From Haliclystus octoradiatus (taxonomy: Eukaryota; Cnidaria; Staurozoa; Stauromedusae; Haliclystidae): a DNA stretch of 64,000 nucleotides. The position numbers were made by a program, and so were the translations under genes. Numbering within the stretch: position 1 is the stretch's first letter; every line of letters starts with the position of its first letter. Location of the stretch: the NCBI GenBank assembly GCA_916610825.1, contig OU744453.1:8593845-8657844 (forward strand), in the 5' to 3' direction. Positions 45,603 to 59,400 of the stretch are shown in pieces. The notes beneath the pieces are model-generated. The model was not told the DNA's origin and made no database searches. It was given only the letters and a program-made list of their open reading frames with translations.

Positions 45603-48600
45603 TGATTACAAAGCAATAAGGATTGAATGTCGTACGAATGTACGAAGTATTCTTTTATTATACCACACAACGTTGATGTTGAAATTCATGCCCTTATGCT
45701 GTCGTTTATATTTGATTAAGCGATGCCCCAGGCAGTTCATATGACTTTATAGTTATGCCGCTAAACAAATTTGGCACTTTTGAAGTCAAAGGCATGATTT
45801 TTTCGGCTTCCGGATATGATACAAATCGGCAGTGAAAGTTAAATATTATTCGTATAAATTGCTCGTTTAGAATGAAGTCGGAACTCAGTCTAGGATCTAA
45901 TAGAATAAATAATCAATGACGTTGAACGTTACCACAATACGCGTACATTGTAATTTGAGGTAGAAAATTGACCAGCGGTTTTCGTGCTCTGCCTTCGAAT
46001 GTCCAAAGACCGCAGGTCAATTTTATGGTGCTTGACTCACACTACTAGTGTCAAATGTGAATGTTTACAGGCAAGACATCTGGGCTTTTAAACAATGGTA
46101 GATGTATTTGCTTTATATCCTTAAGTTTTATTAGATGCGACTTACAAACTATCATAACTCCGTTATATTTGCTAATGGTGTTCGATGGTAAGGGGAGTTC
46201 CGAGGTTGTAGATTTATTTTTGACCTCATTGGAAGATGCTCCTGCAATAGAAAAGTGCTGTAAACTTTCAAAACTGCTAATCCAAACTGGGAACCGACAC
46301 GCTCTGTTATGACTGACAATGATATGACTGAGCGGACTGTAATAAAAACAGATATTCGTGATGCGTTCCTCCACTTATGTTTACTCCATGTATTACGTAG
46401 CTTCAAACGAGATATCACTATGAAAAATGGGAATTAGGCTAGGTACAAGAGACACTGTATTGAATCTTTTGAGCAACATGGCACATGCAGTCTCTGAGAT
46501 GCCTTTCTGAATGTCATAGATGCAACTGACTTCTTTGACAAAAACTGGCTACCAATTATGGAGCTGTAGGACTTTGATCAATTGTTAATATCAATCCAAT
46601 GATCTTTTATCAGTCTTGGAAAATGTAATATTCTTCTCCTTTGTTTATCAGTGATGACTGTAACATAGCCGAGAAGCCCCACCTTCTGAAAAAGTCTCAG
46701 AAAAATCATTTGTTTAATTGTTTTGATAATATCAATTGTTCAATATGTTAATTTTGATATTTTTTAGTCTCCTTGAAATACAATGAATGTGCAGGGGGTA
46801 GCAAGTAGCTGCCCTATAATGAAAGATTGTACAAATGGAAACGGGAATGTTATCCAACCTGCGATGCATGATGGTAGTATGTGGGAAAGATTGATTGGCT
46901 ACAGTCATGAATGTAGAAATTTGCTGATGCCCAAGTCTTCTCTGTTCTATTATTTTATTCAGGGCTACACAACCGTACATTACAATCAATAATTAGAAGA
47001 TTCATTCGTCCAGGTGCTGAAATAGCAGTGATTGGTAAGCTAGAAAGGAAATTGTTTTTTTGTGTAATCTGGTGACATAGCATCTGAGATCATGGCTTTC
47101 TTTCAAGGTCTACCAAAGAAAAGGAAACGCGATGGCCATGTCAAGTTCTTGACAAAACAACAAATTGAAAGTGAAACATGTATGTAGGCCTACTGTTGTA
47201 TATGGGCTATACTGAATTCAAATATTGAGTGTTCAAACTAATAAATTTTACATTTGAGACGAACGTGAGATGCGCCATACAAGGCAATGAAATGATTGAT
47301 TAGCCAAAATGGGAAAAGATGCGTTCTTTTCCTCTGTTTGCTCATGTGCATTGAAAGAAAAGTGCATTATCTGTTAAAGTTGCTAGTTGCCTGCAATGGG
47401 TTGTATTCAAATGTACCGATGTAAAATCGGCCCCTAAAACTAGAATGTGTTATTGTACATCTTGTACCAAGAATGCAAACTGATGTAAATTAATTAGCTG
47501 ATGTCATAATATCAACATATACGTAACCATTATAGGATCAAAATTTGTCTCATATTTTATCTTCACTGGTCACTAAGTTACACTCAATGAGTGTAATTTC
47601 AGCAAAATAATGTAGTATTTATACCCTTACTAAAGCTAGAAAATTGTTGGAAAATTGATGGATCTGCTTGGGTGGATCCCTCGTATTTGCCGTTTGAGAG
47701 TCTCGTATATTTGCTACCAGATTGCCATTTTCTTGTAATCTTCTTTCCCTCGTATTTGGAGTTTTACTGTTCTATTATAGTTGCCAAAATATCTGTATTC
47801 ACTTGCAATCTGCCCGCTCTAGTCCCTGTCTCTAGCACGCAGTGCTTAGCTATCTCTTGTAGCTGCAACAGGCTCTCTGTTAGCGTTTAATCTACTTGTT
47901 CTTGCATTAGGACTTGCAGTGTTCCGTCTGTAATTTGCTACACGCTCTATAGTTCCTTGTAACCCGGGGGTAACTCTCATATGAAGGGAATTTGGAGACG
48001 TACCAATTTTGAGCGGTCCATATTCCAGCTGAGAAAAGTAGTTTATAGAAAGTTTCAGATTTTGGATATTTTTTGGGTCCCTATTTTAAATTGCTAGAGA
48101 TTTTGAAAAAATAAATTTGGAATCTGTCTGAAGAACTTTGAAGAACATTGGAAGAAAAATAAAAAAGTTGAAATATTTTTTCTAGGTTTTTAGAACTTGT
48201 GGGGTAGCTTTTTCAAGTTTCCAGAACTCTTTGGATACTTAACTTTTCCCAAGTGACACCCCACCCCCAGCCCCCTGTCGATGTAGAGCCAGAAATACAC
48301 TTTAGGGCTTGTATTTTCAAGTTTATGCTATCTATATATTGTAGGATTGATTTTGTAATCTTGCAAATTACCATTGATAATTAGATCACAGTTTTGAATA
48401 CCGTAATTAAACACAAATGCTTTGTTTATAATTTATTTCGTTTCACTGCTGATGCTGAAGAGGTAATGAATTGCCGGACTTGTTTAGATTTTCAAGTTTC
48501 AACTCGTTCAATTCTTATTTGTGATGCAGGCCGCGTTTTACGTTTTAATTAACTTTTTATGCTGTTGACTGCAAACACATCTTCATTCCTGCAGGCTGTA

Positions 48601-48804
48601 GGCCTTATTTAGTTATCGGAACAAACTTCATAGATCGATTTCTGGGTGTCGTTCTAGACAGAGAACACGCTTGCATTATGTCTGAATAGAACTGACTATA
48701 TTTCAACATACATTACAATTACTATATTAAGATCATATGACTTTAGCAGTTACACAATAATCACAGTAGGTATCTACATGTTTATAATTAGATGATTACG
48801 TCAC
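45603..48804. other. intergenic region between the CREC genes
   Basis: No intact gene. A weak BEL/Pao integrase-like patch lies at 46846-46930. The frames at 46051-46418 on both strands have no recognisable domain. The left part of a Ty3/gypsy LTR probably falls between about 48300 and 48805, but I cannot fix its end. Confidence 0.4.
46846..46930 (+). pseudogene. possible BEL/Pao integrase scrap
   Basis: The translation QPAMHDGSMWERLIGYSHEC resembles the conserved GAPHHGGAWERLIRSVKHCL motif of the BEL/Pao integrase seen at about 61137-61196 in this window. Flanking similarity is too weak to extend. Confidence 0.35.
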
Positions 48805-49625
48805 ATTTCCACCTTCTTAGAGAAAACAGACTTGTCAATTATGTTTATGAATTTGATAGTTATAAGTTACGATAATTTACTGGACAATATAGATTAAATA
48901 GATATTAATAATTATTTAATACGTAGAGATTTGTTGTTTATTCTTCAATACAATTAGTTATATCCTACACGATCTGGCAGTGCAGTAATTCTAGAAGAAC
49001 GCCTTAATGGTTGTTGATTCGTTGCTTCATTAACTGCAGGTATGGTTTCAGCAAACTCTGTGTTTGCTGATGAGCCAGTTGGTCCGAATTGATTTCTTGA
49101 GACAAGAACGGTATTGCCATTGTCCGATAACCATGCCGTATTGCTTCCTCTTCGAAGGATATACTCAACTTCCTTAGGTATGTGTGCTGAAGAGTGCTGG
49201 TACATTACTATATCTCCCATTGCGAAATCAGCAATAAACGGGACTCTAATATTTTTACCTAAAAGTATATCGGCTAGGGATTTTCCCCTGGTCAAGAATG
49301 TGGTATGATGGACAGCTAAAATGCGATAGAGAAACATGTCAAATGAAACACGCAAGCCCTTATGCCAAGCCTTCATTCCACGTTTTACCGTCGGGACAGC
49401 GCGCTCAGCAAGACCATTGGCATGTGGGAAATAAACAGGAGATTCAATTTTCTTGCACCCTGAACGAGAAAGCCACTGCACAAATTCTTCATTAACAAAC
49501 TCTTTCGCATTATCCGAAACAAAACTACGAGGGATACCAAAACGAGAAAATATATCGGCTAGTATGCAAACAACAGTGGGTGCGGCCCGATTGAGGCATC
49601 TGGTAACCTCAATCCAATTTCAAAA
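48805..49625 (-). pseudogene. Ty3/gypsy-type integrase fragment with putative 3' LTR start
   Basis: The minus-strand coding trace runs from about 49625 (WIEVTR, then TVVCILADIFSRFGIPRSF) through FVSDNAKEFVNEEF (second catalytic Asp of the DDE core) and SPVYFPHANGLAERAVPTVK (catalytic Glu region) to the stop at 48954. The end is a C-terminal chromatin-binding-like tail. A stop lies just upstream of WIEV, and the rest of pol is missing. About 130 bp downstream, AAGAAGGTGGAAA looks like a polypurine tract, followed by TGTGACGTAATC, a typical start of a gypsy LTR, at 48805 going leftwards. The LTR end is not defined. Confidence 0.75.
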
Positions 49626-50442
49626 ATGGCAACAAAAGATTTGACTACCATGCTATATAAATAATAAATAAGGTTCATATTCATTGCTCTAAAAGTCATA
49701 TCAAAACGATTAGCGATTATTCTAAGCTCTTCTGGCTTGAGGAAATAGGCCAAACGGAAGGAGGGGGGGGGGAGGCGGTAGCATGAATGATAGCTTGGTC
49801 GTCTATCAATCATCACTTCACAAATTAAACAGCAAAATGGAGGAATGAAATCAATCGATATTGTTTTTCTATTCATTAATTTTGAACAAGTCAACGTATT
49901 CTAATAAATTACACAATTACAGAATATACAATTTTCTACGAATAATATTGAGTCATAAAACTATGTACAGCATTAAATATAAATAATAAGAAATTCAAAG
50001 AGGTCTAAAAAGTTTTTTTGCGAAGAGGAACATTTTTTTGGATGCATGATACTTTTATCATAGCATTTTGCAAGTATTGAAGATAAACAATCAGCACTTA
50101 TTATGTGATATGAATGCTAGATTCTGCATCATGATAGTATTCAATGTAGACGCGTTGAATATAACAAAGGCCAAATTCGTTGCGTAAACCTCCAATTAAC
50201 AAACCAACACTGACAGAGTATGGAGTGAATTCTAAAAATAACGTTAGAATGACGGATACGTTACTGTCTGCATATACGTCGATTACTCTGAATAAAGCTT
50301 GTAAAATCACCCCAACTTCATTCTATACAGTACATTGAGCAATAGACGCGTAATCCAAAACGTCCCAATTGATTAGCATATACACTTCAAAGACGTACAC
50401 ATAACATTTTTAACGTTCATTCTGGATAACAATGTCTTTTTA
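49626..50442. other. AT-rich spacer, 3' side of CREC gene 2
   Basis: A G-run (GGAGGGGGGGGGAGG) lies at about 49759. A 69-codon minus-strand frame at 50101-50310 has no family I recognise and no splice support. It lies in what should be the 3' flank of CREC gene 2. Confidence 0.4.
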
Positions 50443-53400
50443 TTAAAATTCATCATGCAATCTTGCATAGTTTGTAACACTACTACCTGTGAATAATGCA
50501 TAATTCATTAACATTTCTCTTTCACTTAATCGATGATCTCTACTTCGATCAGCAATACGAATTAAATAGTCAGCCTCTTTGATAGCATGTTGTTTATGTC
50601 TGGGGTCCAACAATCGAGTGAGTTCATCAATCGTAACGAACCCATCACTGTCAAAATCCATATCATTAATAAACTCTTTCTTACGGCTGTAGATCAAATA
50701 AAAACAAAAAGAATGTATATGTGCGAAATGTTTATAAAGTTATGATCGAATAAAAATAATGATTTGATTGTATAGGCGACAACAAATAACGTCTGTCGAG
50801 GGTGGCCCATTCATTCCATCCTTTAGTTTAAGTCCAATTAGCTTTACGCAAGTAAGCTCAATGGCCAACAAATTTTTCAAACACAAAATAAATTCACAAC
50901 GTAATTAGTCAATTCGCATAAATTAACAACACTAGGGTAAGCAGGACCACCAGGAGAAATTTTCGGCATCTGAGGATTTTTGCAAATATGTTCCTAATAA
51001 TGTTTCTTCTCCGTTTAGAAATATTTCACAAACACACCGGAATTAAATATCGAAATGTTTGAGAAAAACCTTGTTGGAGCTATAGATCTATAATTGCTTG
51101 GGCTCTGAAATCAAACAGGTTGCCTATCTGAGTTTTGGTATCAAAATTCAGATCACAGATAGCAGAGCTCAGGATTGCTCAGCTGTAGAAACTCTACTAT
51201 TAAATAATTTTGAAAATCTGAAAAATAACTGAGCTTCTTACTCTTCAATGTATTGTATGTCCAAATGTTTTTCTTCTTCAGAAACTTCCCCAGGTGGTAA
51301 ATAAGTGAATTCCTCTAATGATATTTTCTATTGATTGAATATAGAAACACAATAGCCTATCAGATTAATAATATTAAAAATTTAATCAATTACATATTTT
51401 TCAAATGCCGTACTTGTACCTGTACCCCCTTGCAAAATAACAGTTTATGAGTTCATGAACAGTTAATGAACGTTGAATGACCTCCATTTTCATGAACTGT
51501 TCATGAACTTGGGGCTATTTAATGTTCATGAGCTGTCCATGAACTGTTAATGAACTCCTAAACTGTCTTTCAAAGGGGCCTAGCAGTATTTTTTTATGTT
51601 CCTGATAGCATTTTAATAGCTTTATATATTAGATCCTCACATAATGAAACCTGAAGAATGAGAATGTGTCATTTGAAAATATTGTCAATCACTGGGCATC
51701 TAGACCATCAACAAATCTTGTAACAAAAATGATCAACAAACTTGTGAGCCAGATTCAACCCTGGGAATACATGAATTGAAAGAAGTGGAGTGGGAATTGG
51801 TGGTTTAACATTAATAATAACATAATGCCAAGATGGATTTGTTTTCCATATTTTATTGATCCCTACAATGGCAGATTAAACTCACACTATTGTCAATATA
51901 ATAGCATCCTGTGATTACATGTCTGGGTGAGTAGTTTTGTCTCTCATAGGATTCTAAGATTTCTCCTTTTGATTAAAGTCTATTAGCGGATGAGCTTGAA
52001 AATTGGCAATTTTTCATGAACATTTCATGAACAATTTAGGAGCGGTTTCTGAAGTGCTAAATAAAACGTAGGTTATTTCATGTTCATGAACTGTCATTCT
52101 AAAATATCATGAAGGCTTGCTGCGATCTGATTGGTCGAAAGAGCGTGCATGAAATCCTAGGTTTCTGAAAACATGGCTCTGAAAACCGGGAAAAATCACT
52201 AGATTTATAAAGTTTGATTTGTGAAAAATACAGACTTTTCGATGATAATCCAATAAACATCTCAATTATGGCAACGATTTTAAAACAATATTTAGCTCAA
52301 GATGTATATATTAGTTGAAAAGCGTGGTAAATGAGTTATTGGTTGTGCATCATACAAAATAGAAACACATAAAGACAATTGAAAGGCTATGCCGTTTCAA
52401 GGTAAATCTAAAATTTAAATAAACAAGTCATCAATATCCTAGACTATGTAGCCTACTATAAACTTTGTACAATTTACATTACAGACGTTCTTGTATATGT
52501 GTTTGTTTATTCAACAATATCAATCTTGTTATGGGATTCCCTTTGCTTGGTTTTAGATTTTAAATAAAATTCAAAATTGTGAAATCTTGAATTGAAAAAT
52601 CCTTGTTAAATGAGATTCTGACGTTTGTTTTATTTTAAAAAAAGGTTTACCACATGCTTGCAAACGTTTGTATTGATATTAACTAAACTCGGATAAATTG
52701 GGAGACACTCAAGAAGCGAAAAATCACATGCTTGGAGCTTGTGGTTTTTCAACTCTTCAAGGGTGTGGTAACATTTTACTCATTACTCTTTTGCAGTCTC
52801 TGATCTAGGGAGTCTCGGGCGGGAGTCAGTTTACAACACCTTTCCTGGAAAAAAATCACAGATCCGTAAATTGTTCATGAACTTTACAAAATATTTTATA
52901 CGTATATTTTAACTTTTTAATGAATTGTAAACTCATGAAAATTGCGCCATCTAACATTCATTTTTTTTATAGGGCTACATCTTGATCATTGAATTGGCAA
53001 CTCAAACGCTCTTAAAAGTTAGGAATGACAAATTAGACAACACAATGCAATAAAGCATCAGCTGGTGACTAAATAAAGGGCCCTTCAATCCACATGTAAA
53101 CGTAATCTGCATTATTTCTTACAGTAATGCAGGATGTCAAATACAATCTCATAATAAGCTGACCTTGTCATCATTCCTATCCATTCCAGGCATCATCTCC
53201 TCTGCCATGTGTTTCACAGTTTCCTTATTATGTTCTGGATGAATGAATGCTAAAAATTCTTCTTCTTTTAAACGACCATCCTTATTAAAATCAGCCTTTT
53301 TCCAATGTATAGCCTCTTTGCTAAATTCACTCGCTTCATCTTTCTCAGCTATAATACAAAAAATGTGAACTTATAAGATCTGGTATTGCACAAGAGTTAA

Positions 53401-56400
53401 AACCTCAAACAATAGTTTGCAGAATCAGGCTGTCATGCAGACAGGGACCGACAAAAGGTTCCGCCTTCTGGAATCCTAGAGGCATTCAAACAATTTCTTC
53501 TCAATTTTTTGTTGATGTTTGACCAAGAAATCATTAAAAATATCAATTATCTTTTGAATCTGCAATAACCTTCCGGAATCTAGGATCCCAGGATTCCTAC
53601 TTTGTCGAACCCTGCATGCAGACCTAATTTTGAGTCCTACAAACAAGGTTGTTAGAAGACAGACAATAATCGACAAAATTTGTGTTATAATATTTAATCA
53701 AAATTCTAAAATCAGGCACAATAAAAAATGTTGAAAGCTCCTGCATAAGTTAATAGTATTCTGGAATCCATCTCCTGGAAATTGTAGGGTAAACTTGCTT
53801 AAAAATTGTAAAAGCATGTTTTATTTCACAAAAGGGTTACTACACCGCAACCTAGTGTTTGGGTTCTCTGATACAAACCTCCTGTGTGTTGATATCAGAG
53901 AACCCAAACATGGCTGCCTTGCAGTAACCCTTTATTGTTGTGTGTTTGGGTAATTTTCTGTGAAATTGTGATTATTGGGAAACAGACAAACAAAACTTTG
54001 ATGAAAACATTTTAGGCTATGTATTTATATCTCAAGTAGGCCTACTTCTCTCAACTTTGATAAACATGAAGAATTAAGTAATACATGTCTTGAAAAAGGT
54101 AAAAAGGCAGAACATTCAACACCGTCAGTCGCACATTTATAAAACCACGGCTTAGATATTTCTAGAGGAGTGGCTTTTCCGCTGAGAGAAATGATTTTAA
54201 ACGCACCTTGTTGATCTCAGTCGCGACACTGCAGATCAAAATCAACATATTTCATGCCAGATAGGTCTCAATTGCCAATGCGCAATGAGTGGCCGCAGCT
54301 ACTCACAGTCAATCAGACATGATCCGGTCTCAAGTATGGTTGCTCTGCCATGTGAGCTAATCCTCTTTAAAGTTTATTGGTTACTGAATTTCAGAAACAG
54401 GGAAGAGTAAATAGTGTAGCAGTAGCTTGATTCGAGAGACCAAAGAGATGGACAACAAATGTTTTGAAGTTGGTATTTTGTAAATCAGAGGCTTATTTGG
54501 TTATAAAAATAATAAATGTGAAAGGATAATACTTGTTGACATTGATCGATAACTTTTGTTGATGGGCAATGGTTGTTTAACTTCTTTAGCTTGGAAAAAA
54601 GACACAGACATCTCTTACAAATGAGTCAAGGCTTCTCCTTGTTGACATATCAACATTTCCGTGGTTAAACTGTAGGCTACACAGGCAAGTAAAATACCAA
54701 GATGGATATGTAGTGGCCTGCGTAAGACGTGTTATATCCGATTCGTAATCATGTAAATTGTCACACTGTAAACTGTTCACCCTTTTACGTCTTGGTCCTT
54801 CGTTGTGTCAACATGTGAATCAAATATATGTCTATGTACCAAATTATATCTAAGTCTTATGTCTCTCAAATGTCTATCTAAATTATATCAACATAATAAA
54901 TGGCACAAATGGCGACTTCAGCGTGGAAGAAGTCTGGTATTTGCTTATTGTACGCCTATTTTACTCCAACTTAGAAATATGGACTGGCTTTTAGGATGGT
55001 TTGGTGGCCTATATTCATTACGTTAGTCTACTTATTTTACATTCTACACACCAAACACATGCAGGATACCAGCAGATGGAGCTCACTTATATAATCGACT
55101 ACAAAAAGAAGTCTGCTGGTATCCTCTTTAACATGGGGTCAGATTTGTCGATGTCAAAACATCTTTGAGGAACTTTGTCACCTGTATTTGTCATTATTTA
55201 CTTGGAATTATTACTCAACATCACCAAAACATTCAATATTGTATTGTTCCTTATTCAATTATTTACTTTTTCATGTAGGCCTACATTTCACTTGCAAAGC
55301 CCTGCAGATTCCCTTGTCAACCTTTCAATTACAGTCATATGACTTCGACCTCCTGAGGGGACATCTGTAGTGGCTTGCGAAAGACATGTTATATCCGTTT
55401 CGTAATCATGTAAATTGTTTAGGCTGCCCTCTTACATCTCTGTCTTTTGTCGTGTCAACATCAAATATATGTTGGTGTCTCTCAAATGTCTATCTCAATT
55501 AGGCCTACATCTACTTAATAACCGGCACAAATACATTTTCAGAGCAGACATATATAAAGTTGGTTATTAATGATTGTAGGTCTACTATCAGTAGGCCCTA
55601 ACATGTTGAATTTTTCAAGGACAAAAATATACTACTGTATTAATGTTAGATTTGGGAACATTAGGCCAATTGTGCACAGGTTGTAGCAGTTGTAGGCCTA
55701 TATTTGAGCTGGATATTAAGCAAATATTTTACATCAACTCTGTACGATTTATACTTATGATATTGTTGGCAACACGTCTTCCTGGTCTCAGTTTTACATC
55801 TGTGCTAATCATAGACTTATTAGGAACATCTAGGCCGCTAACTTCTGACGCCATCCATTAACAAGCCCTAAAATCGAATGCCCGCCAAAATTTTTCGATA
55901 GTTCGAAAAATGCAAAGAATATCCGCCGTGTTGGCCTCACAAGGTTTTCAAAAGTCCATTTAAAATATCAGGATACTGGCAAATGGAGTGAAGTAAACAA
56001 GCTATTGTGAGCGCATTGGAAGACTGATCATCATCCTATTCCAATCATTTGAAGATCATAGATTTGTCTAGACAATGGACGTGTTCAATCCGATTGGTGA
56101 CATGATTAGCTACATGAATGAACTAACGGGAACACACAATTTTTGTAACATTTAAATAGATTATTACACTTTAATTTGAATGAATAATCATGCTATCATG
56201 ATTATCTATTGATTTAGATACTCTAAAATATGTTTACATCATTAATAGAATTTTAAATATATTTACAACAATATCTCTGAAAGTAGTTTGTCTACTTTTT
56301 CGCTGATCTCTCGGTTACCAATCGAATTGAACACATCCACTGTCTAGCAAAATCTATGATCTTCAAATTATTGAAATTTGATGACGATTGGTATTCAATT

Positions 56401-59400
56401 GTGCTCACAATAGCTTATTACCCTCACTCCATTTGTCAGTTTCCTGATATTTTAACTGACGTTTTGAAAATGAGGAGAGGCCAACATGGCGGATTTCGTT
56501 TTTTGATGGGTTTCGAGCGGACACTGTGACGTCAGAAGTTAGCGGTCTAGATGTTCTAATAAGTCTATGGCGCTAATTAAATGCAATTTTTATGACATGT
56601 TCAGACCTTCCAAGTCTAAAGGCTTTGCCGTGAGTCTCGCGCTTTTACACTGATTCTCACTGTCTCACAGTTTCTCTCACTTTCTCACGGCAAAATCCAA
56701 TGTTAACAAAATGTCCCTACTTTCTGTGTATAAACTCTTTGATAATCTAATTAATGTTCAATATCTTAATTTATACTCTGTTGGATTATTCTAGTTGTTG
56801 TTTCAGAACTATTTTTAAGTGTCAACATTATCCAAAATGTTGTCGTAAATTTTCGTTTCAAGCCATTCTGAATCCATGATGAAATGCATGCCCTCAAACC
56901 CCTTGAATTGGGCCATCTCTTCGGGGCTTGCCCCTAGGTATATTTTATCCCCAAAATATGGAATTTCAAAAATCTCACTATTTTTTCAAATCCTAAGTTG
57001 GAAGGTCTGACATGTTGAATATATGATAACATAAGGTATTGGCATAGGACTATTGCTCTGAGCGCATGTGATGCCATGCTATAGTTAGTAATGTATTTGT
57101 ATCGTCATGTGATCAACCAAAACCAAAACCATCAAAATGCCATGAAAAAGTTGTGAAAACATCACGAGAATGTTAAAAAAGGGAACTCACAATTTTGTTA
57201 AGCCATAAAAAGATTTGAAAACCAGGAAAACATCTATATTCACGATTTAAAATTTTAAAATGCCATGAAATTTCAAGCATTTTTTCATGGTTTTGGTGTC
57301 AGTATTGGTAATGGTTATTATAAATTGTGTGTGGTGTTGTTTCCTCTGTTACTTGTCCATTGTCTTTTAAAATTCATTACGTTAATAATGTTAAAGTAGC
57401 TGCATGTTTTCTGTCTCTTCCTTGTCGACCCTACAGAGCTATCAATTTTAAAAAATCTCAACAATTATAAGGATAGTTTTGCGTAAATTTCGAAGATTAA
57501 TAACAAACTGTGCGGGTGGGATTTTGGGTTTGAGTCGAAAGCTAAGATTCTAGCAGGAAGGAATAGTTAAAGATCTTTCAATATCAGCAGGAATAATGAT
57601 TTAAAATACAGCTATTAAAGTGGGAATAAACCCCCAGACTATCTTTACATATGTGGTAGAACCCGACGTGAAAAAAACAATGGCGTAATTGTTTTTTCGA
57701 TTTGGAAATTATTTCTTGGCGAAAAACGCCTTCAAAGTGGTGTTTTGACCCAAATGTCGCTGAGAAAAAAAGGGATTGGATCTAGCTTCATGACGACAAA
57801 ATCACAAGTCGTGCGGTTTGTCTAACAGACTTAAGAGTGTGCTGATCACGCAACGTTATCTTTGAGGTGACCTAGCTCCGAGAAGTCACACAAAAAAAAT
57901 TTCTGACAAGGCTGAGCCATGAACAAACATATAAACTCGCGAATTACGTAAAAAAGATACAATTTGTGATTTCAGGAGCAGAATAAAATCTATTGAAACG
58001 CTCAGTCGAAATAATTTATCGTAGCGTCATTAAGCGCGATGAATATGATATAGATTGCGGATTAACACAAATGTCAGGCGGTGCGAGTGTTCCTTTGTGA
58101 CTAGTCTAGCGACACATATTAGTTACGTATTCTGGGTGACCGCAGTACTTCTCAAATCTTAATTAGTAGACACGTACCCTTCGAAATAGCTTTATCCTAC
58201 ACTATATAAGTTATATAGCTATTTTTAACTCTATCTGCAAGTTGTTTTCGAGTAAATATTTGTAGAAGATATCCTTTTCATGATCTAGATGTGAATGTAA
58301 ACTGACTCGATTTGCACAGTCATGCACAGATGACTTTTGCTCGAGATAGATGGTACTGCAAAGTATTAATTGTACTTTTTCGGATATATTTAAGTATTAC
58401 CAAATTATTAAATAGACATTTTTCAATTATCCTTTCAAAATTTAAGTTTGAAATCGATGTTTGTCTAGTAAAACTTAAACCATGTAATCGTATAGTTTAT
58501 ACGACTGTAGATAGATATATTACACCCAATAGTCTAACAAAGTGTTCATCATTTATTTACCAAGCATTCAATTATTATAAAACTATCGAAAATTCTTCAG
58601 TACATTACACTGTAAAATTCTATAAAATATCGAAAAATAGTACAAAAATGATATGAGGGCTTGGATGTTCTTATTCAAGTTTACAGCCATATACTAGAAC
58701 TACAGTAATGCATATTCTATCATTTTTCGGTTTGCGGTATATCTTCATTGCATAAATTGTTACCCTCTCTATCAACGTTATCTGATTAAAAAAAATTAGG
58801 GTTTTGCAATGTGAAGTCTCGTTCCTGATTACACATACGCCACCAATTTTTTTTACCATACTAGCTAGTATTCATTCCTTTGGCTAGAAAGTAGAACATA
58901 TGTTAGCATCATGTCACAATCTGTAGTTTATAGGATGCAGTAATACAGTGCATAAGCTACTTTGCACAAAATACCTTTTTACAGATACGATAAATCAGAT
59001 GGACAGATTTCGTTTCTGTGAAAAGAGGACAATAAACCAACCTTTAATAGCGTTTCCCACCGTACATTTTGATATTTACGCTCAAAAGAATACTCAATTT
59101 TCAGTCCAGACATATGCTTACAAACAATAAATTCTACTTAGCTAGCTTTTGTGGTCACCAGAGAATCTTTTGATATGTGTTAAATATGTGTGAGAATGAT
59201 ATGTCAAAATATAATCTGTATAACGCGCGCTACGAATGAAATATTTTCTGATTTTTATTTTCTTCAAATTCGTGAACTTTAAAATCATTAAATCATCTGG
59301 AATTTTGCTACTCTTGAGTTTATATGTTCTTCCTTACCTCAGTATTGTGGGAGAGAATAATAGATTGCCGTTACAGAGCTACGCCATCTCAAACATAACA

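Noticed and set aside
50101..50310. 69-codon minus-strand frame near the CREC gene 2 3' end
   Set aside because: No family recognised, no splice context, and it lies past the stop codon of the gene.
58312..58656. 114-codon frame inside the TTAA transposon
   Set aside because: No transposase motif and no recognised domain; the element appears non-autonomous.
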